In this document: positions 1 through 6,488 of the stretch, piece after piece
Numbering within the stretch: position 1 is the stretch's first letter
Layout: each line of letters begins with the position of its first letter
Source of the DNA: Chryseobacterium gleum
GTDB taxonomy: Bacteria > Bacteroidota > Bacteroidia > Flavobacteriales_D > Crocinitomicaceae
Assembly: GCA_945897805.1 (NCBI GenBank)
Contig: CAMDFX010000002.1
Coordinates: 248,001-312,000 of the forward strand
Direction of reading: 5' to 3'
Length of the DNA stretch: 64,000 nucleotides
Translations under genes and position numbers: made by a program
The notes under the pieces: generated by a model
The model's database searches: none
What the model was told of the DNA's origin: nothing
What the model saw: only the letters and a program-made list of their open reading frames with translations

Positions 1-314
1 TGCCTGAAGAGGGAAAAATTGGTGGCAATTATTTAGTTGATGTTTGGATGGAAACAAATTTTCAATTGGCAGCAGAAACCGACACACTAGAAAATACAAT
101 TGATTATGTCATTGTCAACAAAATTGTCGCTCAAGAAATGGCTATTCGCTCAAAATTGATTGAGCATGTAGGTTATCGAATAGTTGAAAAACTAAAATCT
201 ACTTTAAGTAATCTTCATCAGCTGAAAGTGAAAATCACAAAGATTTGTCCACCTATTAATGGAGACGTTGAAAATGTGGCAATAATTATAGAGGAAAGCA
301 TCAAAAAGGTTTGA
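1..314 (+). CDS. folB: Dihydroneopterin aldolase, 3' part (5' end outside the window)
   Basis: This is the C-terminal part of a FolB-type dihydroneopterin aldolase, the folate-pathway enzyme that converts 7,8-dihydroneopterin to 6-hydroxymethyl-dihydropterin and glycolaldehyde. The frame is open from base 3, before the first ATG at 48, so the gene starts upstream of the window. The visible protein reads GGNYLVDVWMET, then AAETDTLENTIDYVIV, which matches the family's substrate-site block (a D-x-L-x-x-T-V/I-x-Y pattern), followed by a helix with LIEHVGYRIVEKL and a final beta strand. The stop at 312-314 overlaps the promoter of the tRNA-Cys gene. The family assignment rests on this pattern only, as the N-terminal catalytic region is missing. 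Confidence 0.85.
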   Translation, partial: PEEGKIGGNYLVDVWMETNFQLAAETDTLENTIDYVIVNKIVAQEMAIRSKLIEHVGYRIVEKLKSTLSNLHQLKVKITKICPPINGDVENVAIIIEESIKKV

Positions 315-339
315 TTCAAAATAAATTTTGCTAATTTTG
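310..339 (+). promoter_or_regulatory. Promoter of tRNA-Cys (Bacteroidota type)
   Basis: TTTG at 310-313, then 18 bases, then TAATTTTG at 332-339. This fits the Bacteroidota housekeeping sigma consensus TTTG-N19-TAnnTTTG. It lies 12 bases upstream of the mature tRNA-Cys 5' end and overlaps the folB stop codon. Confidence 0.7.
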
Positions 340-350
340 CAATCCGTTCT

Positions 351-421
351 GGTCTCGTGGCCGAGCGGTTAGGCAGCGGTCTGCAAAACCGTCTACAGCG
401 GTTCGAATCCGCTCGAGACCT
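351..421 (+). tRNA. tRNA-Cys (anticodon GCA), integration target
   Basis: The acceptor stem GGTCTCG (351-357) pairs with CGAGACC (414-420), and position 421 is the U discriminator expected for tRNA-Cys. The anticodon loop CTGCAAA places GCA at 383-385. The T arm contains GGTTCGAATCC. CCA is not encoded. The 3' end from 405 is repeated exactly at 5497-5515, so the gene was the target of a tyrosine integrase and its 3' end was restored by the incoming element. Confidence 0.93.
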
Positions 422-423
422 CA
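405..423 (+). repeat. attL core (direct repeat copy 1, in tRNA-Cys 3' end)
   Basis: GAATCCGCTCGAGACCTCA, 19 bases identical to 5497-5515. It covers the T-arm 3' side, the acceptor 3' strand and the discriminator of tRNA-Cys. Flanking bases differ (C versus T upstream, T versus A downstream). Confidence 0.9.
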
Positions 424-436
424 TCAAAGTAAAATT

Positions 437-472
437 AAAACCCGTAATTATCAATTAGTTGCGGGTTTTTTA
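437..472 (+). terminator. Terminator behind tRNA-Cys, carried by the element
   Basis: AAAACCCG (437-444) pairs with CGGGTTTT (462-469), followed by a T run. It lies inside the left end of the integrated element, so the element brings its own tRNA terminator. A similar hairpin, with the same AAAACCCGTAA left arm, follows the right att copy at 5515-5549. Confidence 0.8.
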
Positions 473-479
473 TTTCTAT

Positions 480-501
480 GTTACCCCATTTTTTACCCCA
501 C
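480..501. repeat. Tandem TTTACCCCAC-type sites, left end of the element
   Basis: GTTACCCCA begins at 480 and TTTACCCCAC occupies 492-501, giving a 12-base period. An equally spaced pair in the same orientation lies at 5363-5384 inside the right end. The position about 60 bases inside the att core suggests arm-type binding sites for the integrase or excisionase; this is inference from placement. Confidence 0.6.
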
Positions 502-529
502 ATTTACAAAAACCATGATTTTTTACGGG

Positions 530-742
530 TCAATTAAGATTATCAATAAAAACTCTTAATTCTTTGCGCTTAAACATTTCTCTCAAAAGTTGGGCGCGTT
601 CCTTTGGCGTATGGTCGTAAATGAATAGACAATGAATAGAGGCGGTTCGTAAAAGTTCGTTAACCTGATTCGTTGTTAACTCATTTGATTCAATAAAGTG
701 TATTAAATCCTCCTTAGTGTTTATCTCTATTCTATTCCTCAT
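530..742 (-). CDS. Small unknown protein of the integrated element (70 aa)
   Basis: I do not recognise this 70-residue protein. It is charged and predicted helical, with no signal peptide or membrane segment, and ends in RKELRVFIDNLN. The ATG start at 742 lies inside the 3' end of the preceding 111-aa gene (11-bp overlap), which suggests translational coupling and supports it as a real gene. It is the last gene of the element's leftward gene series before the left att site. Some helix-turn-helix character is possible (TKEDLIHFIES, LTTNQVNELL), but I cannot support a function. Confidence 0.55.
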   Translation of the reverse strand: MRNRIEINTKEDLIHFIESNELTTNQVNELLRTASIHCLFIYDHTPKERAQLLREMFKRKELRVFIDNLN

Positions 743-1067
743 TGTATAATGTTTTTACAAAGTTTATTATCGGGCGTTGGTGTAATTGGTTACTGTTTTC
801 GCGGTCGGTTTCGTCGTTTGGTTTGGGTAGTACCAACCTACAAAGATGCATGAATAAAGTAAGTTTGTCTTTATCCTCAAGGGTATCCCACAAAGTTGTT
901 ATTTCGGGCGTTTTATCATTTAGAAAACCAGTTATAAACTCTCTTAAATCTCGGGTGGTCTTATTCGTTGCACCTTTGGGGCGTCCATCGTTACCTGTTT
1001 TAAATTTGCCGTTTTCGTCCACGTAATTCGACGTTAATAACGTTGTTTGATTTTGTTTTTTATTCAT
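732..1067 (-). CDS. Unknown protein with GRPKGATNKTT motif (111 aa)
   Basis: The protein carries GRPKGATNKTT at about residues 28-38, after an N-terminus containing NYVDENGKFKTGNDG. The motif resembles the basic G-x-P-K-G-x-x-N-K-T segment of DUF5681-like proteins found in phages and mobile elements, some of which sit near terminase genes. The middle is predicted helical (DLREFITGFLNDK, DKLTLFMHLCRLVLPKP). It follows the rep gene by 79 bases and overlaps the next small gene by 11. A nucleic-acid-binding role is plausible from the basic motif, but the function is unknown. Confidence 0.6.
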   Translation of the reverse strand: MNKKQNQTTLLTSNYVDENGKFKTGNDGRPKGATNKTTRDLREFITGFLNDKTPEITTLWDTLEDKDKLTLFMHLCRLVLPKPNDETDRENSNQLHQRPIINFVKTLYNEE

Positions 1068-1100
1068 GTCGTTTTACTTTTTTATATTCCATCTAATTAA

Positions 1101-1158
1101 ATGAGGGGGGGTAACGAATTACTTCTATAACTAAAGTAGTAAACAGTTACCCCCTCAT
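1101..1158. repeat. Inverted repeat at the 3' end of rep, candidate origin or operator
   Basis: ATGAGGGGGGGTAAC (1101-1115) and GTTACCCCCTCAT (1146-1158) form near-perfect inverted arms around about 30 bases. The right arm covers the rep stop codon. The segment CTAAAGTAGTAAACAGTTAC reaching into the right arm is echoed at 1442-1465 inside rep. Such a hairpin plus direct repeats by a rolling-circle-type rep gene could be a replication origin or Rep-binding site; this is inference. Confidence 0.5.
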
Positions 1159-2397
1159 GTTTTTTTGTTCAAAAGTTAGTACCTCAAAAATGGTTGTTTG
1201 TTGAGGGTTGTGGCGTTGGGTTTGTCGTGTGTAACGAGTTCGGATATTGTGTGCAATTTCTTTGATTTTTGTTTGATGCGTGGCGTTTGTCCATTTGCCT
1301 GATAAAAAACGTTTCTCGAGGTCTTTAAATCGTTCGGGGTGGTGTTTACTGATATACTTTAAACCGATATGCGATAACAAAAAACTATTTTTGCGTTGGT
1401 CTTTTATTTCGATTCCAGTTAGTTTACAGTACTTTTTTGTACTAAGTAGTAAAACGTTACCCCCTTGCATGGTTTGGACTTTCTCGAGTATTATATCCGA
1501 TATTTGTTTTTGAATATTTGCGCCTTTGGTGGCGTTTATTTCGCGTAATCTTTGGGCGTGGACTGAATACGTTTTATTTGATTTTGCGCGTAATCCATTC
1601 CAATAGTTTACGTCCCGATAATGTAAATATTTTGCGTTATCTGTTATCGTTGGGTCGTAAAATAGTACCTCATTCCATTTGTTGAGTAAATCGTTTACAA
1701 AGATCGTTTTATCATGATTAATAAATTCGTCGAGTGTATTCATTCCAATACGTCGGTACTTTGTCCAATCTGTTTGTTTTACTTCGATTCTCAAAATTTC
1801 CTCTTTGCGGTTGTATTGTTTGCCTTTGTTGTAGGTTTTAATAATATAATCCTGATGCTCAAATTGACGGTATTTTGCGCGGTCGTTTGAGAGTAAAATT
1901 TCAGAATCTTTTTGTTTGTGTTTTAATAGATGGTCAATTATTAAGTTGGGGTCTATTGGTGGCGTTATATTAAATCCATACTCTAAACATAAAATCCTCA
2001 TGTTTTCGGGTTTAATTCCTAATCGTTTGTATAGTTTATCCAGTACCTCAATAAATCGAATATTGTTAAAATCGTCGTGGTTGTGTATTCCATTATTTGC
2101 GTATTTGTGCAAACTACCATCAATAAAAATTTTGTTATTCTCATATACTTTTAATTTCATGTTTTCATCAATTAAGTAGTGAAAATGAAGTTCGTCACGG
2201 TCTTTGATTTTTGGGGTAAAAATTAAGTTCGGATTGTTTAAAAAATAATTTCTACTTAATCCAATAACTTCGCATTTGACGTAATCAATAGGGATATAAT
2301 CGTAATTTTGTACAACTCCATTTTTGTCGGTGGTGTTATTTGCAAAATAGAGAGGATGCGAAACGTTGCGCCCTCTCTTTTTTTTGTTGGTAACCAT
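1147..2397 (-). CDS. Replication initiator-like protein (filamentous-phage gpII/Rep type), 416 aa
   Basis: The protein looks like a replication initiation factor of the filamentous-phage gene II/X or rolling-circle Rep type. Visible features are IFIDGSLHKYANNGIHNHDD (a family-like G-S-x-x-K plus N-x-x-D/F block, residues about 91-110), the IIKTYNKGKQYN segment followed by EILRIEVKQ, which is the K-x-Y-x-K-G plus L-R-I-E pattern of these proteins, and a basic C-terminus. ELHFHYLI is a candidate HUH-type metal motif, but I am not sure of it. The N-terminus is strongly basic (KKKRGRN). The gene follows the 134-aa gene by 3 bases. Its 3' end is part of a large inverted repeat. The fold assignment is pattern-based and should be treated as probable. 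Confidence 0.62.
   Translation of the reverse strand: MVTNKKKRGRNVSHPLYFANNTTDKNGVVQNYDYIPIDYVKCEVIGLSRNYFLNNPNLIFTPKIKDRDELHFHYLIDENMKLKVYENNKIFIDGSLHKYANNGIHNHDDFNNIRFIEVLDKLYKRLGIKPENMRILCLEYGFNITPPIDPNLIIDHLLKHKQKDSEILLSNDRAKYRQFEHQDYIIKTYNKGKQYNRKEEILRIEVKQTDWTKYRRIGMNTLDEFINHDKTIFVNDLLNKWNEVLFYDPTITDNAKYLHYRDVNYWNGLRAKSNKTYSVHAQRLREINATKGANIQKQISDIILEKVQTMQGGNVLLLSTKKYCKLTGIEIKDQRKNSFLLSHIGLKYISKHHPERFKDLEKRFLSGKWTNATHQTKIKEIAHNIRTRYTRQTQRHNPQQTTIFEVLTFEQKNMRG
1442..1465. repeat. Internal copy of the rep 3'-end repeat
   Basis: CTAAGTAGTAAAACGTTACC continuing to CCCT at 1465 closely matches the sequence at 1131-1155 (shared blocks CTAA, GTAGT, AAA and GTTACCCCCT, with single-base shifts between blocks). 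The copies are 311 bases apart, one inside the rep reading frame and one at its end. They could be Rep-binding repeats. Confidence 0.5.
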
Positions 2398-2400
2398 TGG

Positions 2401-2805
2401 TTAAATGGTCTTAATAAGTAAATCAATAACGTTGCGGTGTGGGTCGTATCCCTTTGGATACTCATAAACTGTTAATTCGTGGTTCTCGGGGTCGATTTTA
2501 AATAATAGTAGGGATTTTGTCGCGCCCTCTTTGATATTGCCATAAAACGCGCCTTTGTGCAATGTTTTGAATAAACCTGTTATCTGTTTACTTTTTGCCC
2601 AACTCGATGAATCCTTTATTCTAAAATACAAACCTAAATTATAGGCGTTTGAATATCCCTGAAATTTTTCAATTTTTACTAATTCTGTAATAAATGAATC
2701 CGTTGGGTTGTTGCGCTGCGCCTGATAAATAGTATCATGTTTATTGAATTTAATCGGACTAAATTTGAATAAACGCGGTTTGTCGGTGGTGTTATTTGCT
2801 TGCAT
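2401..2805 (-). CDS. Unknown protein of the integrated element (134 aa)
   Basis: I do not recognise this protein. It has no signal peptide or membrane segment and appears to be a mixed alpha/beta soluble protein ending with a beta-rich part (SLLLFKIDPENHELTVYEYP). Its ATG at 2805 is 2 bases past the stop of the excisionase-like gene, and its stop precedes rep by 3 bases, so the three are very probably co-transcribed and translationally coupled. In filamentous phages the gene next to rep often encodes a single-stranded DNA-binding protein; that role is possible here by position only. Confidence 0.65.
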   Translation of the reverse strand: MQANNTTDKPRLFKFSPIKFNKHDTIYQAQRNNPTDSFITELVKIEKFQGYSNAYNLGLYFRIKDSSSWAKSKQITGLFKTLHKGAFYGNIKEGATKSLLLFKIDPENHELTVYEYPKGYDPHRNVIDLLIKTI

Positions 2806-2807
2806 GG

Positions 2808-3107
2808 TTACGCCGTTTTAGATTGGTTAAACATAACTTGCATTAACTCCGAACGTTTAAAATACGCCCTTTGACCTACCTTATAGGATTTTAGAATCCC
2901 TTTGTTTGTCCAATCGTTTAGGCAATTAAGAGAAACGCCAAAAAACTTTGCGGTTTCACGTCGCGTTAAATGTGGACTTTCTAAACTCTCGGGGTTTAGT
3001 GTTTTCTTAAGTTCTGTTAATTCGGACTTAATACCCTCTTTGATGAGGTTTGTTAAATCATTTGTTGTAATGTTTAACAGTTGAATTGTTTGAATTTGTG
3101 TACTCAT
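2808..3107 (-). CDS. Excisionase-like helix-turn-helix protein (99 aa)
   Basis: A MerR/excisionase-type winged helix (HTH_17-like) covers about residues 48-95: LTRRETAKFFGVSLNCLNDW, followed by TNKGILKSYKVGQRAYFKRS. This is the classic R-x-E-x-A-x-x-x-G-V-S helix-turn-helix with a wing ending in K-R-S-E-L. The N-terminal 45 residues are predicted coiled coil or helix. I chose the ATG at 3107 (MSTQ); a GTG six codons upstream is also in frame. Such proteins act as recombination directionality factors or transcription regulators. It heads the HTH/134-aa/rep gene series. Confidence 0.8.
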   Translation of the reverse strand: MSTQIQTIQLLNITTNDLTNLIKEGIKSELTELKKTLNPESLESPHLTRRETAKFFGVSLNCLNDWTNKGILKSYKVGQRAYFKRSELMQVMFNQSKTA

Positions 3108-3170
3108 TTTATATAAATTTTCCACAAAGAAATGTCGCGCTTGTACCTATATTTGGATACTATATTAGTA

Positions 3171-4034
3171 CTATTTTTTACTAAAGTTTTCGATTAGTTC
3201 TAAAAGTCTTTGATGGTCTCGGTTGTTGGGGTCTTTGGTATAACTATATTGGAATCTTCCAGTATAACCAAACCTTTTAATAATATATTTTTGATATTCG
3301 TTTTGATACGGGGCTTTATAATTTTCAGAAAATTCTATTCCATTCCAGATATCCGCATATTTTTGGTTTTTGGGGTAATCCCAATTATCTATAATGTATT
3401 CAAATAGTTCGGCGGTTTGTTTGTCTTTAAATGGATTAATTACGGGCGTGTTAAGTTTGTCGATTGGTTTTGTTTCGGCATCCTTAAAGGGCGGTTTAAT
3501 TGTGTTATCTTTTATTTCAGAATTTAATTTACCCTTTAGAAATTGTTTTACAAACTCTAACTGAAAACCAACAAAGGGAAATAATTTGTTTTTCATTTCC
3601 CTATAATTTACACAAACTTGAGTTTTATTTGTTTTTGGATTAATTTTTTCAAAGGTTGGTATAATCCATTGGTTTTTTTGATATTCACTTGTTGTTAAAT
3701 CATTTACAACTTCATTAAAAACTATATTTTCAAAAACATCTAGTTCAAAGAGGCCTAATTTTATAGATTCTCTTTGAAAATTATTTGTAGTACCATGTAA
3801 GTAATTTACAATATCAATTTCTGAAAATTCAATTGTTTTATCTTCAATGAATTTATGAATAAATCGTTTTACTTCAATGCTTTTTGTTTGGTCTGAAATG
3901 TTTTTTAATTGTTTAATGGTACCAATTATTTCATCCTCATAGTTAATGAGAATAGTATGTTTTTTTATTGTTGCAATACCACTAATTAGTTCTAAAAATT
4001 CATTAAAACTGATATCTTTTAAAGTCTTATTCAT
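3171..4034 (-). CDS. Unknown protein downstream of the integrase (287 aa)
   Basis: This soluble, lysine-rich protein has no recognised domain. The first half is predicted helical (ISFNEFLELISG, EIIGTIKQLKNI) and the C-terminal part is aromatic-rich (YADIWNGIEFSENYKAPYQN, RFGYTGRFQYSYT). The ATG at 4034 lies one base after the integrase stop codon, so the pair is almost certainly one transcript. A TTG three codons upstream is the alternative start. Genes of this size directly behind tyrosine integrases are common in Bacteroidota elements, but I cannot name a function. Confidence 0.7.
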   Translation of the reverse strand: MNKTLKDISFNEFLELISGIATIKKHTILINYEDEIIGTIKQLKNISDQTKSIEVKRFIHKFIEDKTIEFSEIDIVNYLHGTTNNFQRESIKLGLFELDVFENIVFNEVVNDLTTSEYQKNQWIIPTFEKINPKTNKTQVCVNYREMKNKLFPFVGFQLEFVKQFLKGKLNSEIKDNTIKPPFKDAETKPIDKLNTPVINPFKDKQTAELFEYIIDNWDYPKNQKYADIWNGIEFSENYKAPYQNEYQKYIIKRFGYTGRFQYSYTKDPNNRDHQRLLELIENFSKK

Positions 4035-4035
4035 A

Positions 4036-5331
4036 TCAAACAACTTTTAAGGAGGTTGCACCTGTAAAAAAAACGTGTTGACTCATTTTAGTTGCAATTT
4101 GTTCTGGGGTAACCTTGATATATTTCATGAAACTTGATTCTGTTTTGTGACCTGAAATTGACATGATATCAATAGAACTCATTCCAGATAAATACGCGTT
4201 GGAACAAAAGGAACGGCGCGCGGTGTGTGTCTTAACCAAATCAAATTTGAACTTCTTTTGAGTAACTTTTAAACCCCCTCTAGTTTGTTCAATATATTCG
4301 ATCGAATCCAAACCAATATCTTCTGCAACTTCTTTAATCAATAGGTTAATATCTGAATCTGGAATTCTCTTTGGCGCTTGACCGTTATTTTTATAAAGTA
4401 TGGATTCGACAATAGGGTGCAAAGGTATTGCAACAACTTTTTGAGTTTTTTGCGTTCTAATCTTAAACATTTTAACGCCGTTGTGAGTAATGATATTTTT
4501 ATCATTTATGTTGTTGTAATCTGAAACCCTCAAACCCGTGAACGCCCCTATTAAAAATAAATCTCTTGCAATTTCTTTTCGTGGTTGTTTAGATAAATCA
4601 AGTTTCCACATTTGATTTAATTCATCTAAATTTAGATAAATACTATCTGTTTCTTCTTTGGAAACTATGAACTTTCTGCTTTTAAAATTTTCGTTTTTAG
4701 TGAGTTTTAATTCAACTGCACCATTCATAAATGTTTTTAAGGTTTTAATGTGTTTACCAATGTAGTTAAGGGATAAATTTTGAGTGTTGCACCATTCAAC
4801 AAAATCGTAATACCATTCTAAATTGATACTTTCAAAATTGATTGGATAAACTTCTTTGTGAAACCTTTGTAAAAAAGTTTTTGTCAACAAATAACCTCTC
4901 AAAGTTCCACTTGAAACCATTTTTTTAGTATTAACATTTGGTTTGGTTTTCGCATCTTCAATAAACGATTCAATAAACGAGAATAAAGTGATTTCTTGTT
5001 TTGGTTCTGAAATTGTAAAATAAGAATCGTAATGTTTTCTTACATCTAAGTAACATGGTACAAACCCTATCTCTCTATTCTTATCATCCCAATCTTCAAT
5101 ATGTTTTTTTAAATTTTTGTTGAGGTTGTTAATTTCAAATCTGTTTAAGATTACAGTTCTATTCTTAACCTGTTGTTTTATTTCATCCCAATCTTCAAAT
5201 AAAACACTATATCCAATTGATGCCGAAAAATCAAGTTTGTTTTTTGACCTGTACCGTAAATAAATCATTTGAGGTTTGGTTTTGTCCTTAATACTTTTGC
5301 CGTTATTAAGTATAAATCTAATGTTTGCCAT
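4036..5331 (-). CDS. Tyrosine recombinase (site-specific integrase), 431 aa
   Basis: This is a phage-type integrase that would insert and excise the element at tRNA-Cys. An Arm/SAM-like N-terminal DNA-binding region with the Bacteroidota pattern (IRFILNNGKSIKDKTKPQMI, then GYSVLFEDWDEIKQQVKNR) is followed by a core-binding domain and a catalytic domain. Catalytic residues are visible as the Arg in AFTGLRVSDYNNI, the H-x-x-R of KTHTARRSFCSNAYL, the His of ISGHKTESSFMKYI and the nucleophile Tyr in FMKYIKV. The gene sits 166 bases inside the right att site with its start facing it, as expected for an integrase module. The paired repeats at 5363-5384 overlap its upstream region, hinting at autoregulation. 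Confidence 0.95.
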   Translation of the reverse strand: MANIRFILNNGKSIKDKTKPQMIYLRYRSKNKLDFSASIGYSVLFEDWDEIKQQVKNRTVILNRFEINNLNKNLKKHIEDWDDKNREIGFVPCYLDVRKHYDSYFTISEPKQEITLFSFIESFIEDAKTKPNVNTKKMVSSGTLRGYLLTKTFLQRFHKEVYPINFESINLEWYYDFVEWCNTQNLSLNYIGKHIKTLKTFMNGAVELKLTKNENFKSRKFIVSKEETDSIYLNLDELNQMWKLDLSKQPRKEIARDLFLIGAFTGLRVSDYNNINDKNIITHNGVKMFKIRTQKTQKVVAIPLHPIVESILYKNNGQAPKRIPDSDINLLIKEVAEDIGLDSIEYIEQTRGGLKVTQKKFKFDLVKTHTARRSFCSNAYLSGMSSIDIMSISGHKTESSFMKYIKVTPEQIATKMSQHVFFTGATSLKVV

Positions 5332-5351
5332 AAAATTGTTATTTGCTTGAA

Positions 5352-5359
5352 CAAATATA
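5352..5359 (-). promoter_or_regulatory. Possible -7 element of the integrase promoter
   Basis: On the minus strand TATATTTG (5359 down to 5352) fits the Bacteroidota TAnnTTTG -7 element, 21 bases upstream of the integrase ATG. No good -33 match is seen. The TTTACCCCAC repeats occupy that zone instead, so a bound integrase or excisionase could block or replace -33 recognition. Confidence 0.4.
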
Positions 5360-5362
5360 CAC

Positions 5363-5384
5363 TTTACCCCACAATTTACCCCAC
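5363..5384. repeat. Tandem TTTACCCCAC sites, right end of the element
   Basis: TTTACCCCAC occupies 5363-5372 and again 5375-5384, a 12-base period. The pair matches the one at 480-501 in sequence, spacing and orientation. It lies between the integrase gene and the right att core. Likely arm-type sites; inference from symmetry. Confidence 0.65.
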
Positions 5385-5496
5385 TTTTTTATTATTTATT
5401 ATTACTTACTTTGTTTTATTATTACTAAAACATTTCATTTATAGGTTAATACATGAATAAATGGAAACCACAATAAAACAATAAAAACTAATTAGT

Positions 5497-5515
5497 GAAT
5501 CCGCTCGAGACCTCA
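5497..5515 (+). repeat. attR core (direct repeat copy 2)
   Basis: A second copy of the tRNA-Cys 3' end, GAATCCGCTCGAGACCTCA, marks the right boundary of the element. No other part of a tRNA is present here. The hairpin that presumably terminated tRNA-Cys before integration follows directly. Confidence 0.9.
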
Positions 5516-5549
5516 AAAACCCGTAAGTTATTCATTTACGGGTTTTTTT
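5515..5549 (+). terminator. Former tRNA-Cys terminator, displaced by the element
   Basis: AAAAACCCGTAA (5515-5526) pairs with TTACGGGTTTTT (from 5536), followed by T residues, with a 9-base loop. It stands directly behind the right att copy and so is most simply the original terminator of tRNA-Cys. Confidence 0.75.
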
Positions 5550-5561
5550 ATGCGCTATAAT

Positions 5562-5598
5562 CAAAAAAAAAGAGGCTTCATGCGAAACCTCTTTTATT
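5562..5598 (-). terminator. Terminator of the sigma/anti-sigma operon
   Basis: AAAAGAGG (5568-5575) and CCTCTTTT (5588-5595) pair, with an inner TTC/GAA extension around an ATGC loop. On the minus strand the hairpin is followed by a run of nine T. It lies about 35 bases beyond the stop at 5631. Confidence 0.75.
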
Positions 5599-5630
5599 TA
5601 GAAATAAAGGAGTAATTATTTCTAGTTAAA

Positions 5631-6488
5631 TTACTTTATTGTCAAACTCTTAAACATTTTAATGTTTTTACCATTCAGATCTGTTGCGAAAATTATATAT
5701 CCGTAATTTCCAGGTTCAACCATATTGCCAACAGCGTTAACACCAAGCCATTTAAAATCTTTATCGCTAGATTGAAAAACCAATTGGTCTTTATCATTAA
5801 AAATTCGAATGGTAAAATCTTTCAAATTCTCCGAATTCAAAAAGAAAACATCATTCATTCCATCACCATTTGGTGTAAAAACATTGACAAATTCTTCAAT
5901 TTTTCCATCTTCAAAGGTTTTTACTTCTACTGGTTTTGGAGCAGAAAACGCAATCGCTGAAGCACTGGTGCTAGAAACAGATTCTGCAATCATTGGATTT
6001 GGAATTGTTTCGTCTTTGGGTTGCGAAACACCAGTAAATGAATTATCTAAACCTTTTGATTGTTTTTCACGAGCAATCCATTCGTCCAAATAATTGCTTG
6101 ATGGCAACTCTGCTTGCGGGATTGAAAAAACTGCCTGCTCCGAATTTTCTTCGCGAACATTGGTGATTTTTGCACCGCTTTTTACCCCGGTTTCAATTTC
6201 TTCTTTAATATTTTCGATTCCTTTATTTTGAGAAACGCTAACTTTTTGCTCTTCTTTTTTGTCTTCAGGCAAAGAAGAAATCCAAACAGCAGTTCCAATC
6301 ACCGCCAAAGAAGATGCCATTCCAATCATCCATTTCAAAGACGACGAAATGCCTTTTGCAACCACTGTTGGAGCGGCTGAGTTTCCTATTTGAGACTGTA
6401 TACCAGACCATAAATCGCTCCTCACAGGAACTTCATGTTTTGACAATTTCTCAGAAAACAAATCTTTTATGTAGTCTTTATCTTTCAA
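5631..6488 (-). CDS. Membrane anti-sigma-like protein with C-terminal gliding/T9SS type B-like domain (285 aa)
   Basis: The N-terminal ~50 residues (DYIKDLFSEKLSKHEVPV, LWSGIQSQIG) resemble the cytoplasmic part of Bacteroidota anti-sigma factors. A single membrane segment (SSLKWMIGMASSLAVIGTAV) follows at about 49-70, then a linker, and from about residue 200 a gliding motility-associated C-terminal domain (VNVFTPNGDGMNDVF, then FTIRIFNDKDQLVFQS, ending KNIKMFKSLTIK). The frame starts at a TTG at 6488 that overlaps the sigma gene's end by 11 bases; no ATG lies nearby, so coupled translation from TTG is likely. The likely role is to hold the neighbouring ECF sigma factor at the membrane. The unusual part is the outward-facing CHU_C-like domain. 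Confidence 0.75.
   Translation of the reverse strand: MKDKDYIKDLFSEKLSKHEVPVRSDLWSGIQSQIGNSAAPTVVAKGISSSLKWMIGMASSLAVIGTAVWISSLPEDKKEEQKVSVSQNKGIENIKEEIETGVKSGAKITNVREENSEQAVFSIPQAELPSSNYLDEWIAREKQSKGLDNSFTGVSQPKDETIPNPMIAESVSSTSASAIAFSAPKPVEVKTFEDGKIEEFVNVFTPNGDGMNDVFFLNSENLKDFTIRIFNDKDQLVFQSSDKDFKWLGVNAVGNMVEPGNYGYIIFATDLNGKNIKMFKSLTIK

Larger units (their letters stand above)
405..5515. mobile_element. Integrated ~5.1-kb element at tRNA-Cys with tyrosine integrase and Rep-like protein
   Basis: The element is bounded by the 19-bp direct repeat GAATCCGCTCGAGACCTCA at 405-423 (inside the intact tRNA) and 5497-5515. All seven genes run on the minus strand from the tyrosine integrase next to the right end: integrase, 287-aa unknown, excisionase-like HTH protein, 134-aa unknown, Rep-like protein, then two small unknowns. 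A pair of TTTACCCCAC-type repeats lies inside each end. I see no capsid, packaging, Zot, relaxase, coupling protein or obvious cargo. It could be an integrative rolling-circle plasmid, a phage satellite or a reduced filamentous prophage. The integrated state is well supported; the class is inference. Confidence 0.87.

Noticed and set aside
742-1026. Plus-strand 94-aa reading frame within the element
   Set aside because: It is the shadow of the 111-aa minus-strand gene, with low-complexity composition and no recognisable domain.
405-5515. Typical filamentous prophage or conjugative element
   Set aside because: No Zot/gpI ATPase, coat-protein-like small membrane proteins, relaxase or coupling protein could be seen, so neither label is supported.
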